Shown here piece after piece: positions 11,000-22,392 of a stretch of DNA of 64,000 nt. How positions within the stretch are numbered: the first letter of the stretch is position 1; each line of letters starts with the position of its first letter. The stretch lies in the NCBI GenBank assembly GCA_019787685.1, contig JAHNUO010000007.1, forward strand, positions 1,116,001 to 1,180,000. Direction: 5' to 3'. The stretch is from Chiua virens (Eukaryota; Basidiomycota; Agaricomycetes; Boletales; Boletaceae). The position numbers and the translations under genes were made by a program. The notes beneath the pieces were generated by a model. That model ran no database searches and was not told the DNA's origin. It saw only the letters and a program-made list of their open reading frames with translations.

Positions 11000-11960
11000 C
11001 GAATAAGTCTAAAGTTATCACGTATAGCATTGGCCAGAGAATCGACTCTCTGATAATAAAGCTAATACTTAGTGAGCTAACAGGCTGGGAGAAAACGTTG
11101 ACGACTTTGCGGACGTACAAGTGGACTTTGAATATACAACTCCGACCCAGTGAACGAGCGTATTTTCCAAGGAATGAGCGACAACTCGCATAGGGATGAT
11201 ATGTTGGAGGTGATTCTTTCCTTTGAGGAAAGAATGCAATGATCCGAAGGACTCGTAGAGCGTCACCACCAAGCATCTTGACAGACGGTAAGTCTGATCG
11301 TGCATGCAAGGTCGTCCTTGCTATCTCCCCTCTGCAGAAACTTGCTCTGTTGCGCACTCCATCTTTCTAAAAGTACTTTCCCTGTCCATCGACAATCGGT
11401 GGAAGTCGACCTCTTCCACGGTCCGTCGATATCATTGTCGCTGATTTCCTCATCATGTCCTCAAAATATAGTCTCGCGGGTTCTTTCTCGAGCGGTGGGG
11501 CGTCTACATGAGTCCAGCGTACTCTCCGAGCATTGCTATTGGTCCGCGGTGTCAGGAGGACTGTGACTCCGGCAGTGTTGGCGATGAGAGAAATGAAGTT
11601 CGATATTCCCCGCGGCTTTGCTTCGTCTCGGTTGGATGCGTCCTCAAACACCTCTGCAATATCTAGCACGAGTAAGACCCGAGACAAGCAGGTTGGATCT
11701 GACCTGGCGATGCAGTCGATGAACGAGTCAAATGTTATTTTTGTCGGATCCATCCCATCGTACGTGACAAAGAACCGTCGCCTGTAGCTCTGGATGATGT
11801 CGTCGTCGTTCGTCACTGCCATCGCTATCGTGCTCTTCCCGATCGCGCCCGGGCCGATCAGAGCGACGTCTTCCTCCTGCAGTAGGGCTTCCCTTGAGTT
11901 GACTTATCGCGTCCAAAGAACATGGCTGGAGGCGGTGGGGGAGGATCAGGGATCAACCTG
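11000..11960 (-). pseudogene. NB-ARC NLR-type NTPase remnant
   Basis: The minus strand carries pieces of an NB-ARC NTPase of the kind common in Agaricomycete NLR proteins. In order they are a proline-rich lead-in and MFFGRD (near 11925-11905), then REALLQEEDVALIGPGAIGK followed by STIAMAV (a Walker A loop, GPGAIGKST, around 11875-11825). Next comes FFVTYDGMDPTKITFDSFID, a Walker B-like segment VLLVLDIAEVF (about 11670-11640), and GVTVLLTPR. Downstream, in other frames, are LLERWSAQQSKFLQRGDSKD and SVKMLGGDALRVLRIIAFFP, which resemble the helical region after the NB-ARC. The pieces lie in different frames: at least one base is missing between GRD and the P-loop exon, and more shifts follow. 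No TPR or other C-terminal repeats were found. It is either a decayed gene or a real gene hit by assembly errors. Confidence 0.6.
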
Positions 11961-12009
11961 TAATACAGCAATACCGTCAATACACGATCCACCATACAGT
12001 TGACTACCC

Positions 12010-12551
12010 TTACTTTGGGACGTCGGGCTGCTTTAGCAACTCATATATTTGCTCAAGACGAATAATTGTGACAATATTTAACCTTCCACGTCCACTGCTC
12101 GGAGCTCCGAGTTGTGGCGGTAGCGGCCCTGAGGCTTGAGTATTGAGTTCCGAAAACCGTAACACCAACTTGAATGGGCAGGAGTTGCATGTTTATATGA
12201 TCTGTGTGAGCGTCCTAGTAACAGATAGGCATAGCGGAAGAGGCACGCTCGTCCGCGTCCGTATTTGTTGTTTCAAGGGTCTTCCTGGGACTCGTGAGTC
12301 GTCCTCGACTCCCCGCGTCGGTCACCTTTACTTGCAAGTTGCAACTAACTGGATTCTGAATAAAATCAGCAGATGGTTTTCGTTTACTGGTGAGTAGCGG
12401 CGTCACTCGTCCAATTTCGGTTCCCGGCTGGTTAGCAGCTGCCAGTGGCTTCTACTAGTATGTTTGTGAGCCGAGTAATTTTAAGTTCCTCGGCTCAGCT
12501 TGACGGTTCTTATACAGTGCACTTGGAGGCCGAAGGCTCACTGGCAAGGAC
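12010..12551. other. Intergenic region upstream of transporter copy 3
   Basis: This holds the right copy of the diverged direct repeat (12215-12420) and the presumed promoter of copy 3. No gene is supported. Confidence 0.5.
12215..12420 (+). repeat. Diverged direct repeat, right copy
   Basis: This is the partner of 9130-9335, sharing the ordered blocks listed there, including TTGCAACTAACTGGATT and CGTTTACTGGTGAGTAGCGG. It ends about 130 bases before the start of transporter copy 3. Confidence 0.7.
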
Positions 12552-14979
12552 ATGCACCCCAAAGACTTGAATCACAGTCTTCTTCCACTTTCAGACGATG
12601 CTCTTGGTTGTCCCGAGAGCCGAGAAAGTGACCCACTCATCCCTCGAGAACGTTCGGATGCGCCAGTCGCGGAGAAGAGACTCCTTCGCAAGCTAGATCG
12701 AAGAATTTTACCCATCACATGTCTTCTTTACCTTTTTGCATGCGAGTCTTTTCACGTTGTTAGCGTCGAACGCATCTCATCTGACTATTTAATTACGCTT
12801 ATTCAGACCTCGATCGGTCTAACCTGGGAAATGCGCGACTTCAAGGATTACCTGAAGACGTGCTCGGAGGAGATCCTACTGGTGTACTCTTTGATTGGCT
12901 GGTCGCAGCCTTTTTTATACCCTATGTGGGTGCTCTGTCTGATCACGTTGTCAACGCTCAACCCATTGCTCGACGGCGGTTAGATGTCACTATCGATACC
13001 ATGCACTATACTCGCAAAATACTATAATCCTCGAATATGGCTCGCCTGCTCAGCCATCCTCTGGGGCTTATGCTCCACATTAATGGTGAGCCGTTCCTTC
13101 GGCCCGCAGGCTGGCAACCTTTCATCGTGGGTTGTGGAACACCTAGGCAACATCATACGACTTTGGAAGCCTGCTCGTTCCACGATTGGGGCTCGGGGTC
13201 TTTGAGGCTGCGTTTGCACCTTCGGTTGTAGTTTACCTTTGTACGTCTTCGTCTTTCACCTCCATTCAGACCATTTGAATTTAGCATGAACATGGCTTTT
13301 CATAAGCTTTCTACTATACCAAGGCCGAATACGGCACACGGATCGCTTTTTGGTTTGGTTTTGCTGCCGTTGCAGGTGCATTTGGTGGCTTGCTCGCCTA
13401 TGGCATTCAGAATGTCAAGATATCCGTTGCAAATTGGAGGTTGTTGTTCCTCGTCGAAGTAGGTCCACCTGTTACTTCCGTGGGATTCGCATAAGAGAGA
13501 CAAACAGGGTGTTCCGTCGGTGCTTCTCGCAGTATTATCCTTGTTCATCCTACCAGGGCGACCGGAGTCAACCAAATTTCTAACCCATGCTGAGCGTAAG
13601 CTAGCAATAGAACGTATGAATAGAGGCACGAGTGGAGACATTGGGGCAGTTGTAAATCAAGGTACGTCTCCTTGTCCTCTTGTACGTTACTCGAAACGGC
13701 TGATCCACGCCCCAGGACACGTTGTTGCTGCTTTCGTGGACTGGAGGGTGATACATTCTCCATATTTTGCCAACGCGCTGAAGTTGATGTCGGATTTAGG
13801 TCTATGCCGGCGGTGCCATATATTTTGGGTTGAATTGCTCTCTTGCATCTTTGGGGGCCTTTTTGCCGACGATCATCGAGACCATGGGATACTGTATGTG
13901 TTTGTTCCCGAAAGTCTCGGATCAACACACCGATCTCCATTTACCATTTCCAGCACCTGCGCTATCACAACTCATGACCGTCCCTCCTTATGCGGTCGCC
14001 TGCATCGTTCTAATCACTTCGTCATATGTTTCCGACAGAATCCAGAGTCGTGGATTCATGGTAGTTTTAGGATGTATGTTGGGAGGGATCGGTTACATGT
14101 CGGTTTCCACTTTGTCTATTCCCAGTGCTCAACTCACCACGTATCATCAGGATTCTGCTGGGCATCTCACACGCACACAATCACGCCCGGTACTTTGCCA
14201 CGTTCTGCATTGCCGCTGGCGCGTACACCAGCCTGGGTCTTACTATCGCATGGTGTGAGTAGTCCGAGGCGCGAGCCAAACGGCACACTTCCTAGCCAAT
14301 TCCTATCACAATCAGAGTATTGATCCACGATCTCTGTAGTCACACATAATCTCGGATCAGAAACGAAGCGCGCAGCAGGCACGCCCCTTGGTACTGCCAT
14401 CGGGCAAGCGGGGAGTATCTTGGGGTCGCACTTGTACCCCCTTACCGAGGGACCGGCTTATTCGTGCGTGCGTTTTCGAATCCCAATCAGAGCTCATACT
14501 GACTCGGGATCCGACATGGCCGAACTCGTTCACCGGTTTCAACCTGACATGTAGACGCGGGTTTGGGGGTGAGTCCACGTTTGCGTTCATCATTGATTAC
14601 ATCTGGTTTCTCGCTCTCCCTTCTCTTCTCCCTTAACCACCTGTTTCTTACCTCTCGCGCTGGCAGTGTCCGGCACGCTCATGTTTCTGGGCGCGTTCTT
14701 GGCCCTCATACTCACCGTACGTCCGTCGCCCACGGCCCGCGCGTTCATGCGGATCTCGATCTTAAGGTCTTTTTACCCCCGCCGTGCATGCGTGTAACGC
14801 CATTAGATCTCGTATCGAACGGACAACGCACGTCGCAACACCGCATTCGGCGTCCCCGATCGCAACGCGCCGGTGGATACATCCGAGTTGGCAGACAAGG
14901 TATAGGTGCCGACCCTGTAAACGGCACCGAGCTCATCCCTCTCCCTTCACAGGCCCCTGGATTCCGATATCTTCCCTAA
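12552..14979 (+). CDS. Dal5-like MFS transporter, tandem copy 3
   Basis: This is the third paralog. It starts MHPKDLNHS at 12552 and ends APGFRYLP before the stop at 14977-14979. After splicing it keeps LLRKLDRRILPITCLLYL, YLDRSNLGNARLQGLPED, LGLGVFEAAFAP, FYYTKAEYGTRIAFWFGFAA, LPGRPES, FLTHAERKLAIERM, IYFGLNCSLASLGAFLPT, FATFCIAAGAYTSLG and NLGSETKRAAGTP. An apparent frame break near 14.1 kb disappears once the short intron at 14099-14150 is removed. That intron is 52 nt here, against 54 nt in copies 1 and 2, where its presence does not disturb the frame. A GC-AG intron sits at 12742-12806. The HVRY signature of the other copies is HARY here. The gene looks intact. It stands 2 kb upstream of, and convergent with, the Rrm4-like gene. 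Confidence 0.87.
12742..12806 (+). other. GC-AG intron in transporter copy 3
   Basis: The donor is GCGAGT at 12742 and the acceptor TTCAG ends at 12806 (65 nt). Splicing yields FAYLDRSNLGN in frame, at the same codon as the GC-AG introns of copies 1 and 2. Confidence 0.85.
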
Positions 14980-15717
14980 GAAAATTTAGTCACAATCCGT
15001 TTGCAACGCTTGTAGCTTTCAGATATATGCAGTACAATGCCCTCGTGTTCTCGTGTACATAGCGCTGTGTTACACTGTCATATAATCACCATCGTTATCC
15101 ATCAAATCTTCACTCTCGAATCACATGTTTAAGAGTTATATAGGCTTCCTTTCTCATTCATCAGCAGGTAAGAGAGGAAAGGAGGGAAAGGAAGCGGAAC
15201 TAAAACTTTCGCGAGGGTCGTAAGAAGTCATCAGCATTGCAGAAGAGTTAGAAAGAAGAAAACGTGGGGGCAGCGAAGGGTGGAGTGCGTAAAAACAATC
15301 AGGATGTGTAAAAAAGGATCCCTGCCTCACCAAAAAGAACAAGTTAAACATCACTAGACGTAGGTGCGTTAGCGTGTATCTTATTGAACGATTCACAACA
15401 ATGTAGGAGCGGGTTGGGGTACCAAGTATGAATGAAGCAGGGACTGAGAAGGTAAATTCCGCGGGGAGGAAACGAGAGCGATAGTAGATTATGCAGGAAG
15501 AAAAAGCGAGTAAAGGGAAATGGAGCAATGTCGTTCAAGGAAAAGGGATGGAGAAAAAATAGAGGAGCTCGACAATTTCAAGTCATCCACTTTCCAGGTC
15601 CGGGAGGCCACATTCGTGGAGGTTTTCGGCGAATGAAGGATGAGGGTCGGAACAGGAGATAACGCACAACATGGGTGATGGCCAACGGTGGTCCGGTAAA
15701 GGATCAAATCGGCAAGT
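14980..15717. other. Intergenic between convergent genes
   Basis: This lies between the ends of transporter copy 3 and the Rrm4-like gene, so it should hold both 3' untranslated regions and terminators. Frames here have no recognisable product. Confidence 0.6.
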
Positions 15718-18562
15718 TTACTTGCCACCCTGGGATGCCTGCAGGATCAACACCTTCTCCTTCAGCACAGACGGAAAACTATTCATGAGATGCGCGAGCG
15801 CTCGTAAATCGTCCTGATCCAGTAATGCAATGGTCAGTTTGGGCTTTCAAAAAAAAACATCGGTCAGCGGCCCGTCAACTGCGGCTCACAAAGCGCAAGG
15901 TGACTTACTGCGCCTTTGATGCCATATGACTTGATGGCTCGGAATCTAGACCAAACAATGAGCGCCTTACAATGCCATAAGGAAATCATACATACAGTTT
16001 GTCACCGAGTTGTTGCTTTTGGGCCTGTATAGGTTTGTCGAGCAGTCCGTCAACGAACTCGTCAGTCGTCTTCACGACTAACGGATCCGCCTTTGGTAAG
16101 GGAAGGCCAGATGCCGAAGAAGAGTTCGCGAGCTTGATAATCTCAGCAGCAGGCAAGCGCGCCAAAGATGCGATTGTGTGTGTAATCGAGCTAGGGGTTA
16201 CAGGCACTGGCGACGACGCTGCGGACGGTCCGCGTGACGACAAAGCAGGTGTTTGCGGGGATTCCTCGAGCGGTGCTGTAGGCACTTTCTTTGTCTGTGG
16301 CGTGGCAGGGACTGCGGTGGGTGGTGGCGATTCGGCCTTGGGCTCTTCCCCTTCAGAACTGTCCAACACCATCTTTGCATCTGCAATCTTGACTCTGAGC
16401 ACTTCAACATTGAACAGACACATTGCTCTCTCGCGCTTTGGCAAACTCATCAACAATTCTACAAGTTCGCCTTGTCTGGATGATTCGATCTTGGAAATAG
16501 CAGTAGCCATACGATCCCTCTCGGAGGTGGGTGGAACGGAACCAGAGGGCGAGGAAGTCCGTGGAGGCGTGGACAACGACGCAGAAATAGAGATGGGTGT
16601 TGATGGATGTTCTGGAGCCGAAGCTGTTGCGGCCAATTGACTCGGATCCAACAATCGGGAATCTTGAGAGTTGGCAGGGGATGGTGACTTGGCAGGAGAC
16701 GGCGTTTTGGGCTTCAAGGCTACACGTGCGACTGTGACTTGTTCCGCCAGTTTGGAAGGATCCTGAATCCCTGCTACCACCTCGCTGAGAGACAGGCTGA
16801 CAAGAGATTCGACCACAGAATCAAACTCGTTCGCTGGAACCGAATCATTTGCTTTGATCCGTCTACTCAATTCACCTGTGAGGACCTCCTTCCTGACAAC
16901 AGGTGAGAGTGCCGCAAGCTCGTCGTAACGCATGGGGAGATTGAGGGTACCTGAGAGGGCAGCCTGCAGGAAGTGAGCCCGAGTTGAAGTAGGTGCGACG
17001 CATGCTTACATTGTAATAGCTTCCAGAGCCTCTTCGTCCCCTATCATGGCGATCAACGCCGATAACGGGAGACCCAAGCACCGACGAGGGGTGCCGGGGA
17101 CTGGAGAAACCGATATAACTCTCACCACCCTCGCTTGCGGTCGGGCTCGTCGCTCCACTAGCGCTCCGTGGATGGCCATTATGACCGAAGCGCTGTGCCA
17201 ATTTTTCTTGGCGTAGTTGCTTGGGTTCATGTAATCTAACGACAAGTTGTTTGGAACCAAAAAGCATTCCGTTCATGGCATGCATTGCGGCGGCGGCTGT
17301 GAATGGCGATCAGTGATCGGATATACAATTCAGTTTGACGCCAACCTTGGTCTGGTGTTTGGTAAGAGACGAAGCCGAACCCGCGACTCTCGCCGTTTTC
17401 ATTGCGCATTACTCGTGCACTGAGAAAGTATTAGACACACAAGGCGCATAACGACGACAACAGGTTACCTGACGATTTGTCCAAACTAGATCGACAATGG
17501 ATAAGAAGCCGGAGGACGAGAGAGAGACCATTTACCTGACGGAAATGAGTAAAGAGCCCATTGGAATCAATATCCGGGTCCAGATTCTAATATGAAGCCA
17601 AACATGAAGGTATGGTCGAGAATGTGTACATTGCAGGATCACCTTGCAGAATAGATTGCATGGGTCTATCAGGCCACTATGGCTATTCGAACCAGGTCCA
17701 CTCAAAGGAGCAGGTTGGACTTGTTGCCCTGGGCCGTGGACAAATACGGGCCCCCGGGGCGGAGAAGCAAATGGATGACCACGAGGAGGAGAATACTGTA
17801 GACGTGACCCTTAGTTGGCAGAAAATCACAGACAAAACGGGCTACCTGTGCGGGGTAGGGATACACAGAGCCAGATGGTACGAAGGTGGGAGCGTGAGCA
17901 CTAAACTCGGTGGCACTGCCACTAGTCCTCCTGCCCTGGTATACAGATACAGCGATATTTTGGCCATCCAATTCGAAGCAATGCATCGCCTCCTCAGCAA
18001 TGCGCGCATCTTCTTCACGCCAAAACTCCACGACTCCAGTGTCACTTCCAAATCCGGTTTGCGTGCGAACTGATGCAAGAGCGCCGTAAGGTCGGAAAAG
18101 GTCATACAACTGGCTATCGGAGAAGCCAACTGGGAGATGCTTCACCAGACGTGGTAATGCGGAGGGAGGAGGAAGTGATGTGGGTGGTGATGTGGGTGGG
18201 TACGGTGAAAGCACGAGAGGTACGGGAGGTTGAAGGCCGTGAAGGGGACGCGACTGCAAAGTAGCCAAGGCTTTTTCGGCTACGGAGACACAAGTGAATA
18301 AGGAAAAACAGATCATATAGGGAATGATGAGACCTTTCTCGAGAAACTTGAACTCAATCGTTCCAGAGAGTGGGCGGTTAGTACCATCACGGGGAATGTT
18401 AGGTCTGAAGGGTGCACAAGACTGAAAAGTAGTCGCGAGATTCTCATCCGTAACGTAAGGAGGTAAGTTGGAGATGTATAGTAGGGGGTCGTGAATGTAT
18501 GGATGGAGTTGTGGGCCATCGCTTTCTTGGAGAGGAGGAGAGGCATATCCTGAAGCCATCAT
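15718..18562 (-). CDS. Three-RRM RNA-binding protein with MLLE-like C-terminus (Rrm4-like)
   Basis: This is a multi-domain mRNA-binding protein. RRM1 begins LLYISNLPPYVTDENL (near residue 28). RRM2 contains LVKHLPVGFSDSQLYDLF and GVVEFWREEDARIAEEAM. RRM3 has RNP2 NLFCKNL and a textbook RNP1, SRGFGFVSY, split over small exons. A Pro/Ser-rich linker follows. Next are a helical block, SPVVRKEVLTGELSRRI with LSEVVAGI, and a final MLLE-like domain, QKQQLGDKLF then PKLTIALLDQDDLRALAHLM. Three RRMs plus an MLLE-type end match Rrm4, which carries mRNAs on shuttling endosomes along microtubules in Ustilago; poly(A)-binding protein and ELAV relatives are alternatives. Introns are near 18302-18352, 17799-17850, and several between 16960 and 17640, then 15960-16010 and 15849-15909. 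The start ATG at 18562 precedes RRM1 by under 30 residues. The stop is at 15718-15720. No frame breaks were seen. Confidence 0.75.
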
Positions 18563-20390
18563 TGATTATCGGCAATGGTCGTCTACCTAGTCGTAACTGT
18601 AGAAAACCAATGAGTACTAATCCATGAACGAATACAATTAGGAAAATAAATTACCCTTTGGAAAGCCAACAGCCTGTGCTGGACGTCAAGGTGCTGGTCA
18701 AACGCCTCCACGCCGTGGTCTGCTCGCCACACGAAAATTCGGGTGCGCGTGGAAATATTACATCAGCAAAGGCGGATACTACATGGGAATGAGTTTCTCA
18801 AGTTAGAGAGCAAGTAGGCTCCTTGGCTTCTAGAAAACGATTCCGGGTCACTTGAAATACACACAGTCGAGTTGCGCATTCATAAAAGGTGCAAAATCAT
18901 TGACACCAATCAGTACAGTGGCCGACTATCCTCAGGTTGGGATTCTGATGGTGCCGCTTGTCAGTATGAAACTTTGACGGAAAAAGGGCGTTTCGTGGCA
19001 TACATGGCTGAGACCAAGGGATACTAACACCGCACCTCTGGTCTTCCCGTCGCATAATAACACTACAGAGGGTAAGTTCTTTTTCCGAGGTAAGTCTGCT
19101 CGCGTTTCATTCTGCGGTGTGCAGCTGTGCAGCCTCCGCGATTCACGGATGTGTTTGTGCGATGCTACCAAACGAGATCTCTCACACATCTGCGTCTTCA
19201 ACGAGGCCGAAACTTATACGAGCCGTTTCATCTGAGCATTCCACGAGGTGCGCATGATGATAGTGTGATTTTTAGGTTCTCCCGGAGGATATACTATTTC
19301 CAGCAGGTATTCGTCGCCCCATGACCACTTCAAAGTCAATCAGCAGCTGTATCAGATTCTCATGTCACGAAGGAATCATAGTCGTGGCTTCTTTGCTCGA
19401 CACGGCATGCCGATATTGGTCATTGGGATCAGCTTGTCAGTCAACCTGGAAGTAAGAAGGAAGCATCCAATAATTGAATGAATTCCCGTCCTGACTGGTG
19501 GAGTTTGATAGGTATGTATTACACGTATTTTCCTACAGCCTCCATGGCTTGGGACTATCCAAATGTATGTAATTGTAAGTATGATTGAGTATGTACATGT
19601 TACGTTGTCGTCGTCGAATGTGATCGATTGATCTCCGATCCCGTAGCGCATTCCTGGTTCATTCAGGAAACCTCACATCAGGTGTCCTAGAGCAAGGAAT
19701 TGAGGGTTCACATGAGGCACCAGAGTCACCTCATTCCCGATCATCTTCTTTGATGCTTGCCTTGTTCCCCAATAGGACAATTTCAGCTATCGCGCGGATA
19801 TAGTGTATCAGCCAACGAGCGCATTGAAAGTGCGTTCCATAGTGGAGTTGGATCAGTACATATGCCATCGATTGTCATGTATTAAGTATGCGCCTATGAG
19901 TCTTAAGATTCCGTAAGAGAGTATGAGAAGGAGCTCGGACATTGCAACATGTAGATCGCGCCGAACTGAGTGCATTTCATGAATAGTGTTTCACGACTCT
20001 CCATGTTGCTAAGGATGACTATGTTCGTGTACGTTCTAGCTGGTATCCTCGGAGATTGCTATTCAAGCGACACCACGACTACCCCGAACGTCAAAAGAAA
20101 GCATGTGCTCGATATGGTGAGTCGTTAACTTGCCTATAGCCTATGATGAGGATGTTGCGCCCAATACCACAGTGGTAATAATACGCTTAACTTTGATTGT
20201 CCAAATTCTAGGCCATTTTCAAACGACCTTCCTCGTTTGGGTGTCAGTTGCCGCCAAGGTTGCCGCGTATTTATGAAACACACATCCGCAACGGAGATCG
20301 GTATGTGCCACCTCTTGCCGTAATTTGGACGTGGTCCTTCGACCCTGGCCCCAATTGGTACTTACATGTTCCGCAATCCAGCTGTGACCA
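18563..20390. other. Intergenic region, no supported gene
   Basis: About 1.8 kb holds only short frames (the longest about 90 codons on either strand) with no family motif. It separates the divergent Rrm4-like and oxalate decarboxylase genes and should contain both promoters. Confidence 0.5.
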
Positions 20391-20400
20391 TATAAAAGGG
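20351..20400 (+). promoter_or_regulatory. Oxalate decarboxylase promoter: CCAAT and TATA boxes
   Basis: A CCAAT occurs at 20351-20355 and a strong TATA box, TATAAAAG, at 20391-20398. The TATA box is about 75 bases upstream of the ATG at 20473, a normal fungal core-promoter spacing. Confidence 0.7.
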
Positions 20401-20472
20401 TCGAGTGAGCAAATGACTTGTTCCTTCGTGTAAATTTTATCTAACCCCTCCATCGCTCGGTGCTCTAAAACG

Positions 20473-22392
20473 ATGCACCCATGGTCTCTCCTTTTTACTC
20501 TTGCTGTGGTTGCTTCGGCTTTTGCTCAGTCCAACCCATCGCAGTCTGTATCTGCATCTTCCCCTGAGCCTACCATTCCTTATGCTAGCGACGATCCCAA
20601 CTATTCCCTATGGACAGCTGAGTCGCTCGACATCGACCCTCAACCCATTCGCGGGAAACTGGGGGGTAGTATCCTTGGCCCGCAGAACATCCCGATGGAG
20701 ATGGAAAACGCGAATGCACTTGCCCCTCCATCGACAGACCACGGTTCTGTGTGAGTCGCGCTTCATCTTCCGTTCTCGTTTTGCTAATCTTGTTAATAGT
20801 GACAACTTTAAGTGGCCATTTGCATTGAGTCACAACCGTCTACAAGCGGGCGGTTGGGCTCGAGAACAAAATAGTTTGTTCTTGTATTTGAGATGTTTAG
20901 CCGAGGCTTAGTATCGCTTCTAGTTAAGGAAATGCCCGTCGCTACCGCCATCGCTGGCGTAAACATGCGTCTGGAAGCTGGTGCCATCCGGTAAGTGTTG
21001 CGGAAGTCCCCGATGCTTTGTGTCTTCATATGTCATACAGTGAAATGCACTGGCACACGGATGGTGAATGGGCTTATATGCTCGCGGGTTACGTCCGGGT
21101 CAGCTGCTTCACCCCTCAGGGACAAATATATGTCCAGGATGTAGTATGTCATGGCGTAATTCATGTCTTTCAATTCTTTTGACGCACATCTAGGGACCTG
21201 GGGATTTGTGGTACTTCCCTGCTGGATACCCTCATAGTATCCAGGCTCTAAACACTACCGGTGATGGTGCCGAGTTTCTCTTGATCTTTGATAGCGGTGG
21301 TTTCAGTGAAGATTCTACCTTCTTGCTCACTGCAAGTGTCATCCGTCGCTTCTCCAAAGTCCTTCAATAAACTGTCGTACAGGACTGGTTAGCGCATGTG
21401 CCTAAAGAAGTCATTGCCAAAAACTTCCAACTTGACATGTCGGCATTCGACCACATCCCAAGCGAGGATCTGTACATCTTCCCAGGTATGTTGTCGCAAT
21501 ACGTACTCTTTCAACAGTTCTGAGCCGTTCTTTCTTAGCTCCACTTCCACCCGCAGATGTGTACAGCGACATGGTCATTCCGAATAATACCCCACTGAAC
21601 TACTCGTTCCCCATGTCCAAGATGGCTGTTACCCAGGCTCCAGGAGGTTCATACAAGGTCGTCGATATCAAATCGTTCCCTGCAGCTACGACAATCTGCG
21701 CAGCCGAGGTCACTATTAACGTTGGTGGTCTGCGGTGCGTATGGCTTGTTTCATACACGAAGACTTCCTTTACTTAGTTTCGTTCAGTGAACTCCACGTA
21801 AGTGATTTCTAATGTTCACGCCGGATTAAGGATTCCAATAATGTGTATAGTGGCACCCAACGGAGCCCGAGTGGACCTTCATCCTGTAAGCTTACATACA
21901 GTTTGATCGGTGAATTCTTTCCTGTCTGATCTGGCATACCAGTGCTGGCACCGCTCGCATTACGGTTTACGCCTCGTCGTCCAATGCCCGGACATTCGAC
22001 TTCCAGGTGAGTGTCAACAATACTAGTGGAATGACTTACCGAGTGTGATGTTACAGGCCGGTGATATCGCATACATTCCGCCTTCCTATGGTTAGTTTCG
22101 CGTGAATTGTACCTCAGATGAAATGATATGATGGACGTTCAATCACAGGTCACTACGTCGAGAACACTGGTAATGAAACCTTGCACTTCCTCGAAATATT
22201 CCGTTCAGGTACATTCAGGTACATACCTACATGTTCTTTCCCCCCTCATCACGAATTACAGGCGAGTTCGAGGATATCTCACTCAACCAATGGCTCGCAA
22301 TGGTGCCGCACGATCTCGTGAAGGCGCACCTTGACGTTGATGATGCCACCATCGCCAAATTCTCCAGGGTTAAGCAAGAAGTCGTCGGTTAG
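20473..22392 (+). CDS. Oxalate decarboxylase, secreted bicupin
   Basis: This Mn enzyme converts oxalate to formate and CO2. About 12 exons encode roughly 440 residues, starting with a signal peptide ([20 protein letters not shown]). The first cupin shows [14 protein letters not shown] (the HxH and Glu metal ligands) and [17 protein letters not shown] with the fourth histidine. The second shows [24 protein letters not shown] and [18 protein letters not shown]. The lid loop reads FSEDSTF; in the Bacillus enzyme the matching SENST loop carries the catalytic glutamate that decides decarboxylase over oxidase activity, and that Glu is kept. The tail [18 protein letters not shown] is typical. An intron at 21332-21382 has a GC donor (GCAAGT), and a 10-nt microexon (about 21788-21797, encoding ELH) lies inside the second metal site. 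The gene looks intact. Secreted forms help fungi control oxalate and pH in plant material. Confidence 0.95.
21332..21382 (+). other. GC-AG intron in oxalate decarboxylase
   Basis: The donor is GCAAGT after the codon for the last Thr of FLLT, and the acceptor ACAG ends at 21382 (51 nt). Splicing gives [19 protein letters not shown], the family sequence. No GT donor nearby fits. Confidence 0.85.

Noticed and set aside
17675..17700. GGTTCGAAT, similar to a tRNA T-loop (box B).
   Set aside because: It lies in the RRM protein coding region and no A box or cloverleaf can be formed around it.
17612..18073. A 153-codon plus-strand frame.
   Set aside because: It lies antisense to the RRM protein coding region and mirrors its codon pattern.
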